Below the pieces are notes generated by a model. That model was not told the DNA's origin, searched no databases, and worked only from the letters and a program-made list of their open reading frames with translations. DNA of 42,005 bases from an uncultured Clostridia bacterium (GTDB lineage: Bacteria; Bacillota; Clostridia; Oscillospirales; Oscillospiraceae). The stretch is from the NCBI GenBank assembly GCA_946411475.1, contig CAMKED010000008.1:1-42005 (forward strand). The letters are read 5' to 3'. Below, in pieces: positions 16,544 through 25,269 of the stretch. Each line of letters starts with the position of its first letter. Position 1 is the stretch's first letter. The position numbers and the translations under genes are program-made.

Positions 16544-19297
16544 TTGAAACGAACGATTGCGCTTTTCCTGTGTCTGGGCTTGCTCCTGACCGCCTTTGCC
16601 GGCTGCGGCGGAAAGACGGAAGAAACCGGGACAAGTGAAACCCAAGAGGTCGTCATGACGCAGGCTGACGGGGAATATACGCTTGCCCGTGAAATCAATA
16701 CCAACCAGCTTACCTTCTACTGGGTCGCGGACGGCGTTGACTATTCCAAGTGTGACATGTGGATCTGGTATCAGAACGTCGAGCCGCGCGGCTACGCCTT
16801 CCATGAAACGAAAAAGGGCGGCAAGGTAATGCTGAACGTCCCGCTGGACGTGACCGAAGTCGGCTTCATCGTCCGCAAGAACTGCTCCGATCCGGGCGGC
16901 ACGAGCTGGGGCGAAGCCATCAGAGACGTCGATATCGACCGCTATGCAACCATCACCGGCAGCAGCACCGAGCTCTGGCTGAAGCCGCAGGACAGCTCTC
17001 AGTATTACAGCACGGACGGCGGAAAAACCCTGATCCAGTGCAAAAAGCTTTCGCTCGCCGCAATCGACGATCTGAAGCAGATCAGCTACAGCCTCACCAC
17101 GTCTGCCTGCTTTACCTCGCTGGATCAGATCAAGGTTCTGGACGGAGAGCGGGAGCTGCCGATTCACGGCGTTTCCAGCCTGAACAAGGATTCCACCTCC
17201 GGCGTCATTACGCTCGACGAGGAGTTGGATCTCACCAAGGCCTATACGGTGGCCCTGGACGGTTTCGATCCCCAGAGAGCGATCCCCATGAAGGTCTTTG
17301 ATACCCAGGCCTTCCTGGACCGTTATTTCTACAACGGAGACGACCTCGGCGCCACGGTACGCGACGGCGAGACGACCTTCAAGCTTTGGGCGCCGACGGC
17401 CAGCAAGGTCCTGCTGGAGCTCTTCCAGGTCGGCAACGGCGGCAACGCCATCAACCGCATCAATATGACCCAGGGGGAAAAGGGCGTATGGTCGGCCACG
17501 GTCAAATGCGGCAACGGAACCTACTACCTCTACCACGTCACCACCGCCCAGGGCACGCAGAAAGCGGTGGATCCCTATGCAAAGTCCGTGGGCGTCAACG
17601 GCGAACGCGGCATGGTGGTCGAATCGGCTGCCACGAATCCGGAAGGCTTTGACGAGGATCAGTTCTATACCGGCATCAAATCCTACAATCAGGCTGTGAT
17701 TTGGGACGTCCACGTGCGCGATTTCTCCAATGCGATCAGCACCAGCCAGTATCCCGGCAAATATCTGGCCTTTACCGAGACTGGCCTGACCAACAACTCC
17801 GGCCAGAGCATCGGCTTGGACTATCTGAAAAACCTGGGGATCACCCACGTTCAGCTTCAGCCGATTTTTGACTTTGCTTCGATTGACGAGGATGCCGTTC
17901 GGGATTCCAAATACACCGGCGCGAAGTTCAACTGGGGCTTTGACGCCAAAAACTTCAACGCGCCCGAGGGAAGCTATTCCACCGATCCCTTCCACGGGGA
18001 AGTCCGTGTGAAAGAGGTCAAGCAGATGGTTCAGGCCCTGCACAGCAATGGCATCGGCGTGGTGATGGACGTGTCCTATAATCACACCTATGACATCAAC
18101 TCCAACCTGAATAAGATCGTTCCGTATTACTATTATCGCTATACCTCCTCCGGCGCGCCCTCCAACGGCTCCGGCTTCGGCAACGAGACTGCCACCGACC
18201 GGCCCATGTTCCGCAAATTCATCGTGGAATCTCTATGCCACTGGGCGCGGGAGTATCATATCGACGGATTCCGCTTCGACATGATGTCTCTCTACGACGT
18301 GGATACCATTCAGACCGCTGAAAAGGCGATTCACGCCATCAATCCCAATGCCATTCTCTACGGCGAGAGCAGGACCGGCGGCAGCACGGTGCTTTCTGCA
18401 GGTCAACAGGCCAACCAGTCAAACATCCAGAAGATCGAGGCGAGCGGAAACGCCATCGGCGGCGTGGCGCTGATGAACGATGCGTTCCGGGATGGACTCA
18501 GAGGCTCGAGCTTTGACGGAAGAAGCCAGGGCTACATCAACGGCGCGTCAGACGACAGTAATTCTGCGAAGGTCATCTTCGGTCTCGCAGGCGGCGCCAA
18601 GAACAACGCCGTGAACTGGTCCGTCGAGAACAACATGGTAATCAACTATGTGTCCAGCCACCTCAGCTCCACCGGTTGGGATAAGCTCCAGCAGTCCAAT
18701 TCGTCGGCTTCCGAAGCCGAACGCTATGCGATGCTCCGTCTGGGAGAAGAAATCCTGATGATGAGCGGCGGCACGCCCCTTATGCTGGCGGGCGAAGAAA
18801 TGCTGCGAACCAAGCGCGGCGACAGCAACTCCTATAAATCCTCCGATGCGATCAACAACATCGACTGGAATGCGCTGACTTCCTCCAGCCTGCAGATCCG
18901 GATGCGAAACCTCGTGCGGAAGCTGATTGCGCTTCGCAAGGTCAATTCCTTCTTCACCGACGGCACGGTCGAGTGCGAGCTGCTGAGCGCGAATGTGATC
19001 CGGCTGACTTGGACCGTCGGCAGGTCGGTGATTGCAGTCGGATTCATCAATCCCAATAACAATTACGTATCCGCTGCGCTGCCCAGCGGACGCTGGGAAG
19101 TCCTGTTCACCGGCGAGACCTCTGATTCCGAGCGGATCGGCGGTAAGGACGTACTGATTTTCGCCGCGCCGGGTATGGGCGTACAGCCGCCGGAGGAAGT
19201 GGAGCTGGAACCCATCGAGCCGGAAGAAACGGGAACCGAGACGACGGAAACCACAGAGACCGCGGAAACGACGGAAACCACGGAAGCGAAACCGTGA
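16544..19297 (+). CDS. Pullulanase-like GH13 lipoprotein, probably catalytically impaired
   Basis: 917-residue cell-surface lipoprotein. The TTG at 16544 is preferred because AAAGGAGGGA lies six bases upstream and the signal peptide then matches the paralogue (KRTIALFLCLGLLLTAFAGC, lipid-modified Cys21). Domains: CBM41-like starch-binding module (about 45-165), a pullulanase linker domain (about 170-255), CBM48-like module (about 265-370), GH13 type I pullulanase barrel (about 385-800), and a Thr/Glu-rich tail (TETTETTETAETTETTEA). The nucleophile Asp579 (GFRFD) and acid Glu608 (YGES) are present. The third catalytic aspartate, in the motif HDN, is replaced: the sequence reads SSHLSSTGWDKL, with Leu707 where the paralogue has Asp719. 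The flanking YGEGW is also changed to YGESR. It may bind alpha-glucan without cutting it well. Confidence 0.9.
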   Translation: MKRTIALFLCLGLLLTAFAGCGGKTEETGTSETQEVVMTQADGEYTLAREINTNQLTFYWVADGVDYSKCDMWIWYQNVEPRGYAFHETKKGGKVMLNVPLDVTEVGFIVRKNCSDPGGTSWGEAIRDVDIDRYATITGSSTELWLKPQDSSQYYSTDGGKTLIQCKKLSLAAIDDLKQISYSLTTSACFTSLDQIKVLDGERELPIHGVSSLNKDSTSGVITLDEELDLTKAYTVALDGFDPQRAIPMKVFDTQAFLDRYFYNGDDLGATVRDGETTFKLWAPTASKVLLELFQVGNGGNAINRINMTQGEKGVWSATVKCGNGTYYLYHVTTAQGTQKAVDPYAKSVGVNGERGMVVESAATNPEGFDEDQFYTGIKSYNQAVIWDVHVRDFSNAISTSQYPGKYLAFTETGLTNNSGQSIGLDYLKNLGITHVQLQPIFDFASIDEDAVRDSKYTGAKFNWGFDAKNFNAPEGSYSTDPFHGEVRVKEVKQMVQALHSNGIGVVMDVSYNHTYDINSNLNKIVPYYYYRYTSSGAPSNGSGFGNETATDRPMFRKFIVESLCHWAREYHIDGFRFDMMSLYDVDTIQTAEKAIHAINPNAILYGESRTGGSTVLSAGQQANQSNIQKIEASGNAIGGVALMNDAFRDGLRGSSFDGRSQGYINGASDDSNSAKVIFGLAGGAKNNAVNWSVENNMVINYVSSHLSSTGWDKLQQSNSSASEAERYAMLRLGEEILMMSGGTPLMLAGEEMLRTKRGDSNSYKSSDAINNIDWNALTSSSLQIRMRNLVRKLIALRKVNSFFTDGTVECELLSANVIRLTWTVGRSVIAVGFINPNNNYVSAALPSGRWEVLFTGETSDSERIGGKDVLIFAAPGMGVQPPEEVELEPIEPEETGTETTETTETAETTETTEAKP

Positions 19298-19305
19298 TCC
19301 GGGCA

Positions 19306-19369
19306 TTGACATTTTTCTGAAAAACCGATACAATAACAGCAGAATGCGGACAGCATTCTGCTGTTATTG
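19306..19369 (+). promoter_or_regulatory. Promoter plus inverted repeat upstream of pullulanase gene 2
   Basis: TTGACA (19306-19311), 17-bp spacer, TACAAT (19329-19334). A perfect 17-bp inverted repeat begins inside the -10: CAATAACAGCAGAATGC (19331-19347), loop GGACA, then its complement (19353-19369). Only part of the left arm would be transcribed, so the symmetry is more likely read as DNA. Third member of the family at 14120 and 16443. Confidence 0.82.
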
Positions 19370-19415
19370 TTGTTATTGTATGAAACTGCGGAAGTACAAA
19401 AAGGGAGGATTCGAT

Positions 19416-22091
19416 ATGAAACGTACCCTTGCAGTTTTCCTGTGCGCGGTTCTGCTCCTGACTGCTTTTGCCGGCTGCGTGCAGCCCCTGGACGGCCCGG
19501 GCATGGAACGGACGACGGAAGGCGCGGCGACGACTGCGCCGCAGAGCCCGGAGCCGCAGACCACGGCTGCGCCGGAGAGCGAGCCGGAGTCCACCGGGGA
19601 ATATACCCTGGCCCGGGAACCCGGCATGAATCAGTTGACCTTCTATTGGAAGGCGAAGGACGTGGACCTCAGCAAATGCGATATGTGGATCTGGTTTCCC
19701 AACGCAGACGGAAAGGGCTATCTCTTCCACCCCTGCGACTTTGGCGGCAAGGTCGTGCTGAACGTCCCGGAGGACATCACCGAGGTGGGCTTTATCGTCC
19801 GCAAGAACTGCTCCGACCCCGGCGGTACGAGCTGGGGCGACGCGACGAAGGACTTTGAAAACGACCGTTTCGCCGTCATTGCCGGCGAGGAGACCGTAAT
19901 CTATTTGCTGCCGGGCGACGGCGCCCAGTACGTCAGCGAGGACGGAGGGAAAACCTTGAGCCAAAGCAAGAAATTCACCCTGGCGGATATCGTGGAGCTG
20001 AATCAGATCCGCTACCACGTTACACCGGCCACCCGGTTTACCTCTCTGAGCCAGGTCAAGGTCCTGGACGGGGACCGGGAATTGAAGATCGAAGACCTGT
20101 CCAGCCTGGACAACGAGGTGATTTCCGGAACCATCACCCTGGCGGAGGAGCTGGATTTCTCCAAAACTTATACCGTCGTGCTGGAGGGCTTTGAGCCCCA
20201 GAACGCCGTTCCCACCAAGGTCTTCGACTCGGCGGCCTTCCTGGAACGCTATACCTACGACGGGGACGACCTCGGCGCCGTGATTCACGGAAGCGAGACC
20301 GTCTTCAAGCTCTGGGCGCCCACTGCGAGCGCAGTCGTGCTGAACCTCTTCCGGGAGGGCAACGGCGGCGATCCCTATGACAGGATCCAAATGGAGCGCG
20401 GCGAGAAGGGCGTCTGGTCCGCAGCCGTCGAATGCGGCCACGGGACCTATTATACCTACACCGTCACCACCTCCGTGGGAACGCAGGAGGCGGTGGACCC
20501 CTACGCCAGGGCCGTCGGCGTCAACGGCGACCGGGGCATGGTCGTTGACCTGGCCTCCACCGATCCGGCGGGCTTTGCCGCGGACAAATACTTTGACGGC
20601 ATCAGCGTCTACAACGAAGCCGTGATCTGGGAGGTCCACGTGCGGGACTTCTCCAACCGGATCGCGGGCAGCCAATACCCCGGCAAGTACCTTGCCTTCA
20701 CCGAGACCGGTCTGACCAACGCGGCCGGACAGCCGGTCGGCGTGGATTACCTGAAAGATCTGGGTGTGACCCACGTCCACTTCCAGCCCATCTACGACTA
20801 CGCCACCGTGGACGAGAGCTCCGACGCGGCGCAGTTCAACTGGGGCTACGATCCAAAAAACTACAACGCCCCCGAGGGCTCCTATTCCACCGACCCCTAC
20901 CACGGCGAGGTCCGGATCAACGAGCTCAAGCAGATGGTGCAGGCGCTGCACCAAAACGGCATGGCCGTGGTCATGGACGTGGTCTATAACCACACCTACG
21001 ACATCAACTCCTGCCTGAACAAGGTTGTGCCCTATTACTACTACCGCTACAACGCCTCCGGCGTGCCCTCCAACGGCTCCGGCTGCGGCAACGAGACCGC
21101 CTCCGACCGGGTCATGTTCCGGAAGTATATGGTGGACTCCGTGTCCTACTGGGCCAAGGAATACCATATCGACGGCTTCCGCTTCGACCTGATGGCCCTC
21201 CATGACGTTGAGACCATGCAGGCGATCGAGGCTGCGGTCCACGCGATCAATCCCAAGGCGATTCTCTACGGCGAGGGCTGGACCGGCGGCAGCTCCGAGC
21301 TCCGGGACAATCTCCAGGCCAACCAAACCAATATCAAAAAGATCACCCCCACCGGTGAGGGCATCGGCGCTGTGGCGGTCTTCAACGACGCGATCCGCGA
21401 CGGCCTCAAGGGCTCCGTCTTTGACGCCAAGGATCAGGGCTATATCAACGGCAAGGCCAACCCCGGCACGGCCGCGAAGGTCGTCTTCGGCCTTACGGGC
21501 GGGCAGCGGACCGGCGGCGTGAGCTGGTCGGCGGAGAACGACATGGTCATCAACTATATGGCCTGCCATGACAACAATACCATTTGGGACAAGCTGCTCG
21601 AATCCAATCCCAACGCCTCCGACGAGGAACGCTTCGCCATGAACCGCCTGGGCGAGGAGATCCTTTTCCTGGGCAGGGGCACGCCCTTCCTCCTGGCGGG
21701 CGAGGAGCTGCTCCGCACCAAGCAGGGCGACCACAACTCCTACAAATCCTCCGACGCGATCAATAACCTGGACTGGGATTCCCTAACCGAGGGCAGCCTG
21801 CAAATGCGGATGCACGAGCTGATCAAGGCGCTGATCGCCATACGCCGGGACAACGCCTTCTTTACCAGGGGCGAGCCCGCCTGCGAGGTTCTGGACAACA
21901 ACGTGATCCGGGTGGTCTGGACCATGGAAGGCGAGACTGCAGCCGCGGCGCTCATCAACCCCAATCCTTCGGCAGTCCCCGCAGAGCTTCCCGCCGGCGC
22001 ATGGACCCTGCTCTTCTCCGGTGAGAGCTCCACGACGGACAGCGTCGGCGGCAAGGACGTGCTGGTGGTCACCCTGACCCACGACGACTGA
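19416..22091 (+). CDS. Type I pullulanase, GH13 lipoprotein
   Basis: 891-residue secreted lipoprotein debranching enzyme cutting alpha-1,6 bonds in pullulan, starch or glycogen. ATG at 19416 with GGGAGG upstream; signal peptide with lipobox LLLTAFAGC and lipid-modified Cys21; then a Thr/Pro/Glu-rich linker to about residue 65. Domains: CBM41-like (about 68-185, with MWIWFPN and VGFIVRKNCSDPGG), linker domain, CBM48-like (about 285-390), GH13 barrel with type I pullulanase signature FNWGYDPKNYNAPEGSYS. All three catalytic residues are present: Asp591 in GFRFD, Glu620 in YGEGW and Asp719 in CHDNNT. About equal in length to the neighbour at 16544-19297 and clearly its paralogue. No C-terminal repeat tail. 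A hairpin terminator follows. Confidence 0.94.
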   Translation: MKRTLAVFLCAVLLLTAFAGCVQPLDGPGMERTTEGAATTAPQSPEPQTTAAPESEPESTGEYTLAREPGMNQLTFYWKAKDVDLSKCDMWIWFPNADGKGYLFHPCDFGGKVVLNVPEDITEVGFIVRKNCSDPGGTSWGDATKDFENDRFAVIAGEETVIYLLPGDGAQYVSEDGGKTLSQSKKFTLADIVELNQIRYHVTPATRFTSLSQVKVLDGDRELKIEDLSSLDNEVISGTITLAEELDFSKTYTVVLEGFEPQNAVPTKVFDSAAFLERYTYDGDDLGAVIHGSETVFKLWAPTASAVVLNLFREGNGGDPYDRIQMERGEKGVWSAAVECGHGTYYTYTVTTSVGTQEAVDPYARAVGVNGDRGMVVDLASTDPAGFAADKYFDGISVYNEAVIWEVHVRDFSNRIAGSQYPGKYLAFTETGLTNAAGQPVGVDYLKDLGVTHVHFQPIYDYATVDESSDAAQFNWGYDPKNYNAPEGSYSTDPYHGEVRINELKQMVQALHQNGMAVVMDVVYNHTYDINSCLNKVVPYYYYRYNASGVPSNGSGCGNETASDRVMFRKYMVDSVSYWAKEYHIDGFRFDLMALHDVETMQAIEAAVHAINPKAILYGEGWTGGSSELRDNLQANQTNIKKITPTGEGIGAVAVFNDAIRDGLKGSVFDAKDQGYINGKANPGTAAKVVFGLTGGQRTGGVSWSAENDMVINYMACHDNNTIWDKLLESNPNASDEERFAMNRLGEEILFLGRGTPFLLAGEELLRTKQGDHNSYKSSDAINNLDWDSLTEGSLQMRMHELIKALIAIRRDNAFFTRGEPACEVLDNNVIRVVWTMEGETAAAALINPNPSAVPAELPAGAWTLLFSGESSTTDSVGGKDVLVVTLTHDD

Positions 22092-22101
22092 CCAAACAAC
22101 C

Positions 22102-22131
22102 GCAGGGGCCGATGTCGGCATCGGCCCCTGC
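22102..22131. terminator. Hairpin after pullulanase gene 2
   Basis: GCAGGGGCCGATG TCGG CATCGGCCCCTGC, a perfect 13-bp stem with 4-nt loop, 11 bp after the stop. No T-run follows. It is a variant of the GGGCCGATG repeat seen around nrfA, so it could be a repeat serving as a terminator. Confidence 0.6.
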
Positions 22132-22154
22132 TTGACAAACAAAAGGAGAACTCT

Positions 22155-23399
22155 ATGAGTATTGTAAAAGACATGTCCCTGGCCGAATACGGCCGTATGA
22201 AAATCGCCTGGGTCAAGGACTTCATGCCTGCCCTTGGTGCGATCCGGGAGCGGATGGAGCGGGAGAAGCCCTTTGCGGGAATGAAGATTACGCTTTCCAT
22301 CCACATGGAGGCCAAAACCGCCTATCTGGCGACCTGCCTGCAAGCCGCGGGCGCCGAGGTCCACGCCACGGGCTGCAATCCGCTGTCCACCCAGGACGAT
22401 GTGGCGGCCGGCCTGGCCTCTCTCGGTGTGGAGACCTACGCGATCCACGGCGTCAGCACCGAGGAATACAAAAACCTGCTGGTTGCGGCCCTGTCCTGCC
22501 ACCCGGATCTGATCATTGACGACGGCGGCGATCTGGTGGAGCTGCTGACCGGGGAATACAGCCACCTGGCCGACCGCCTGATCGGCGGCGGCGAGGAGAC
22601 CACCACCGGCATCCACCGTCTCAAGGCGAGAGCCAAGGCCGGCAAGCTGCCCTTCCCGATGATGAACGTCAACGACGCCAAGTGCAAGCACTACTATGAC
22701 AACAAGTACGGCACCGGCCAGTCCGTCTGGGACGCCATCATGCACACCACCAATCTGCTGGTTGCGGGCAAAACCGTGGTCGTGGCCGGTTACGGCTACT
22801 GCGGCCGGGGCGTGGCCATGCGGGCCAAGGGCATGGGAGCCAACGTGATCGTCACCGAGATCGATCCCATCAAGGCCCTGGAGGCCAGCATGGAGGGCAT
22901 GCGGGTCATGCCCATGGACCAGGCGGCGCCCCTGGGCGACCTCTTCGTCACCACCACCGGCTGCCGCGACGTCATTGTGGGCCGCCACTTTGCCGTGATG
23001 AAACACAACGCCTTCCTCTCCAACGCAGGCCATTTCAACGTGGAAGTCAACGGGGAAGAATTGGCGAAAATGGCCGTGCGCTCCTTCCCGCGCCGCAACG
23101 AGATCGTCGGCTATGAGATGCCGGACGGCCGCGTGCTGAACCTGTTGGCCGAGGGCCGTCTGGTGAACCTGGCTTCCGGCAACGGTCACCCGGCGGAGAT
23201 CATGGACATGAGCTTCTCCATCCAGGCCCTGGCGCTCGAATACATGAAGAACCACGGCCGCAATATGGCGCCGGACGTCTATGAGATCCCCCAGTCCATC
23301 GACGACGAAGTTTCCGCCCATAAGCTCCACGGCATTGGCATGGAGATCGACAAGCTGACCCCCGAGCAGGAAGCCTACCTGTCCGGCTGGGAGGTTTGA
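22155..23399 (+). CDS. ahcY: Adenosylhomocysteinase (S-adenosylhomocysteine hydrolase)
   Basis: 414 residues. It splits S-adenosylhomocysteine to adenosine and homocysteine with tightly bound NAD, relieving product inhibition of methyltransferases; several methyltransferases are encoded in this window. Landmarks: SIHMEAKTAYLATCLQAAGAEV near the N-terminus, the substrate-region motif PFPMMNVNDAKCKHYYDNKYGTGQSVWD, the NAD-binding segment VVVAGYGYCGRG, and HNAFLSNAGHFNVEV. AAAAGGAG precedes the ATG. Length fits the shorter bacterial/archaeal form. No SAH riboswitch-like structure is evident in the short leader. Confidence 0.95.
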   Translation: MSIVKDMSLAEYGRMKIAWVKDFMPALGAIRERMEREKPFAGMKITLSIHMEAKTAYLATCLQAAGAEVHATGCNPLSTQDDVAAGLASLGVETYAIHGVSTEEYKNLLVAALSCHPDLIIDDGGDLVELLTGEYSHLADRLIGGGEETTTGIHRLKARAKAGKLPFPMMNVNDAKCKHYYDNKYGTGQSVWDAIMHTTNLLVAGKTVVVAGYGYCGRGVAMRAKGMGANVIVTEIDPIKALEASMEGMRVMPMDQAAPLGDLFVTTTGCRDVIVGRHFAVMKHNAFLSNAGHFNVEVNGEELAKMAVRSFPRRNEIVGYEMPDGRVLNLLAEGRLVNLASGNGHPAEIMDMSFSIQALALEYMKNHGRNMAPDVYEIPQSIDDEVSAHKLHGIGMEIDKLTPEQEAYLSGWEV

Positions 23400-23647
23400 A
23401 AGCTTCCGGCGTTCAAATGAAGAATTCTTGAAAAAGAGCCGGGGAACGGAAAACGCTCCGCAGCCCGCCTCCAAAGCCTTCCCCTTGAGGGGAAGGTGCC
23501 CCAGTGCGCACACTGGGGCGGATGAGGTGGTGCCTCGTCCGAAGGAAAGACGTTCGATCCGTTCCATTTTGCAGACAGCAATCTGCAAAATACCGATAAT
23601 TCTTACTGCTTGCCGCTCAATTCCAACCGAACGGAGGTCAAACAGTT
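23400..23647. repeat. Intergenic repeat cluster after ahcY
   Basis: No gene. It holds a double-hairpin repeat at about 23476-23533 (GCCTTCCCCTTGAGGGGAAGG, then GCCCCAGTG...CACTGGGGC, then GGATGAGGTGG), related to the copy at 27827-27873, and a TTTTGCAGA CAGCAA TCTGCAAAA palindrome at about 23566-23590. The same palindrome occurs near 7261 with the inner six bases in the opposite orientation. The GGAGG for the next gene lies at 23634-23638. Confidence 0.8.
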
Positions 23648-24151
23648 TTGTCTTATACTGCCATCATCATCACGGTCTCCGACCGCTGCTTCCGGGGCGA
23701 GCGGGAGGATCTGTCCGGCCCGGCCCTGGCGGAGTATTTGAATGCCCGGGGCTTCACCCTGCTTTCCCCGGTGCTGGTCCCTGATGAACAGCCGCAAATC
23801 GAGGCGGCCCTGCTTGCTGCCTGCGAGGCGGACGCCGCGCTGGTGCTGACCACCGGCGGCACGGGCTTCGCGCCGCGGGACCTGACCCCGGAGGCCACGA
23901 TGGCTGTGATCGAAAAGCAGGTCCCGGGCATCCCGGAGGCCATGCGGGCAGCCTCCATGCAGATCACGCCCCGGGGAATGCTCTCCCGTTCCGCGGCAGG
24001 CATTCGGGGCCGGAGCCTGATCGTCAACCTTCCCGGCAGCCCCAAGGCCGCGCTGGAAAACTTGGAGCCCGTCCTGCCGGCTCTGCTCCACGGCCTGGAA
24101 ATGCTCCGCAGCGACGGACCCGGGGACTGCGCATCCAAACCGGCTGATTGA
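23648..24151 (+). CDS. MogA/MoaB-type molybdenum cofactor protein
   Basis: 167-residue MoCF-domain protein. MogA adenylylates molybdopterin before molybdenum insertion; MoaB is a close relative. The diagnostic motif TTGGTGFAPRDLTPEAT is present near residues 77-93, with a second conserved patch RSAAGIRGRSLIVNLPGSPKA. The start is a TTG at 23648, giving (M)SYTAIIITVSDRC, with GGAGG nine bases upstream. No other molybdenum-cofactor gene is in the window, so the molybdoenzyme it serves is unknown. The two family members cannot be separated by eye. Confidence 0.88.
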   Translation: MSYTAIIITVSDRCFRGEREDLSGPALAEYLNARGFTLLSPVLVPDEQPQIEAALLAACEADAALVLTTGGTGFAPRDLTPEATMAVIEKQVPGIPEAMRAASMQITPRGMLSRSAAGIRGRSLIVNLPGSPKAALENLEPVLPALLHGLEMLRSDGPGDCASKPAD

Positions 24152-24191
24152 AACGAAACGACAGCCGGATCCAAACCGAGGTGAAAACGGT

Positions 24192-25196
24192 ATGAAGTCA
24201 CGAATTCTCGTGTTTCTCCTGCTCGGCATGCTGCTGTGCGCGTGCGCAGCGCCGCCGGAACTGGAAAAGACCGCGTATACCCTGCCTGTGCTGCTGGAAC
24301 AGACTGCCTTAGTGGAAGAGGACCCGCTTCCGGTTCTGAACTCCCATTCTTACGCGCAATCGATGGTCAGCGGATCGGACGGCAGCGTGAACGCGCTGCA
24401 ATATCGGAACGGGAAATGCATGGATCCGGTGTACGGCGACGTAGACGGCGACGGCTTGACGGAGCTGGTCTATCGAACCGCCGGCGCGGAAGACGGGACG
24501 ATCCGCGAGGCGATCTGGGTCTACGGAACGGAGCGGGGCTTGCCGATTCAAAAGGGAAGCTGTCTGTTCCGGATCGGCGCCGCGAAAACCGCGCTTGTGC
24601 AGAGCGGCGATCAGGTCTATTACAGCTATACGAACAGCAGCAGCGGCCTGGAGACGACCTCTCTGCTGCGCCTTTCGTTGGAGAACGACCGTCTGACGGT
24701 CGAAGGAAAGCTGCCGGAGGGACTGGCGCTGGAATATGACCGGATCACGGAATGCGGCGCTTCTTTTCAAAAACTGAAATCCAGAACCGGCGGCCGCCTG
24801 CTTGCGGTGGATCAGGGCTATTTTCTCTGGCGTGAACCCGGCACGTTCTTTACGGCGGAAGAGCTGACGCAGAGCGGCGTGAAGTCCTTTACCTGCGCTG
24901 CCGTGACGAATGACAGCGTGACAGTCACCGGGCTTGTCTACTGGTACACAGAACAGGACGGGACCAACTTTTGCGCTTCGGCCGGCACGGCGAATCCGAT
25001 TCGGGTGAACGAGACCGGCCTGGACGGCATGGCGAAGCAGATCGTGCTCGACAAGCTCGGCGAGCCCTGCCTGGAACTGCAATCCGAGCAGTTGGGCCCT
25101 CTGCTCCATTGGTTCACAGAGGACGGCAAGCTGCTGACGGTTTACTTTGAGAACGGATATGCCGTCGTTTCTTTGACGGAACTGCCGATACATTGA
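24192..25196 (+). CDS. Lipoprotein of unknown function
   Basis: 334 residues with a type II signal peptide (KSRILVFLLLGMLLCACAAP; lipid-modified Cys near residue 18). The body is soluble and rich in short beta-like stretches. Residues about 79-90 read YGDVDGDGLTEL, a calcium-binding DxDxDG pattern of the kind found in FG-GAP/VCBS-like surface proteins. No enzymatic motif is recognised. Gene 41 bp after the MogA/MoaB gene with a GAGGTG ribosome site; possibly the same transcript. Surface exposed, function not assigned. Confidence 0.75.
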   Translation: MKSRILVFLLLGMLLCACAAPPELEKTAYTLPVLLEQTALVEEDPLPVLNSHSYAQSMVSGSDGSVNALQYRNGKCMDPVYGDVDGDGLTELVYRTAGAEDGTIREAIWVYGTERGLPIQKGSCLFRIGAAKTALVQSGDQVYYSYTNSSSGLETTSLLRLSLENDRLTVEGKLPEGLALEYDRITECGASFQKLKSRTGGRLLAVDQGYFLWREPGTFFTAEELTQSGVKSFTCAAVTNDSVTVTGLVYWYTEQDGTNFCASAGTANPIRVNETGLDGMAKQIVLDKLGEPCLELQSEQLGPLLHWFTEDGKLLTVYFENGYAVVSLTELPIH

Positions 25197-25213
25197 AGGC
25201 CGACTGCGGCCTT
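25196..25213. terminator. Small hairpin after the lipoprotein gene
   Basis: AAGGCCG ACTG CGGCCTT directly after the stop codon; no T-run. Weak terminator candidate before galE. Confidence 0.35.
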
Positions 25214-25269
25214 GCAATGATACACCCATTGGGATAAACTGAACGAAATCAAACAGGAGGTTTCTGAAA

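Noticed and set aside
19107-21734. 875-codon minus-strand frame opposite the pullulanase
   Set aside because: Antisense shadow of a strongly supported pullulanase gene; no domains, and it overlaps two genes.
22132-22154. S-adenosylhomocysteine riboswitch before ahcY
   Set aside because: Only about 23 bases lie between the preceding hairpin and the start codon; too short for a riboswitch.
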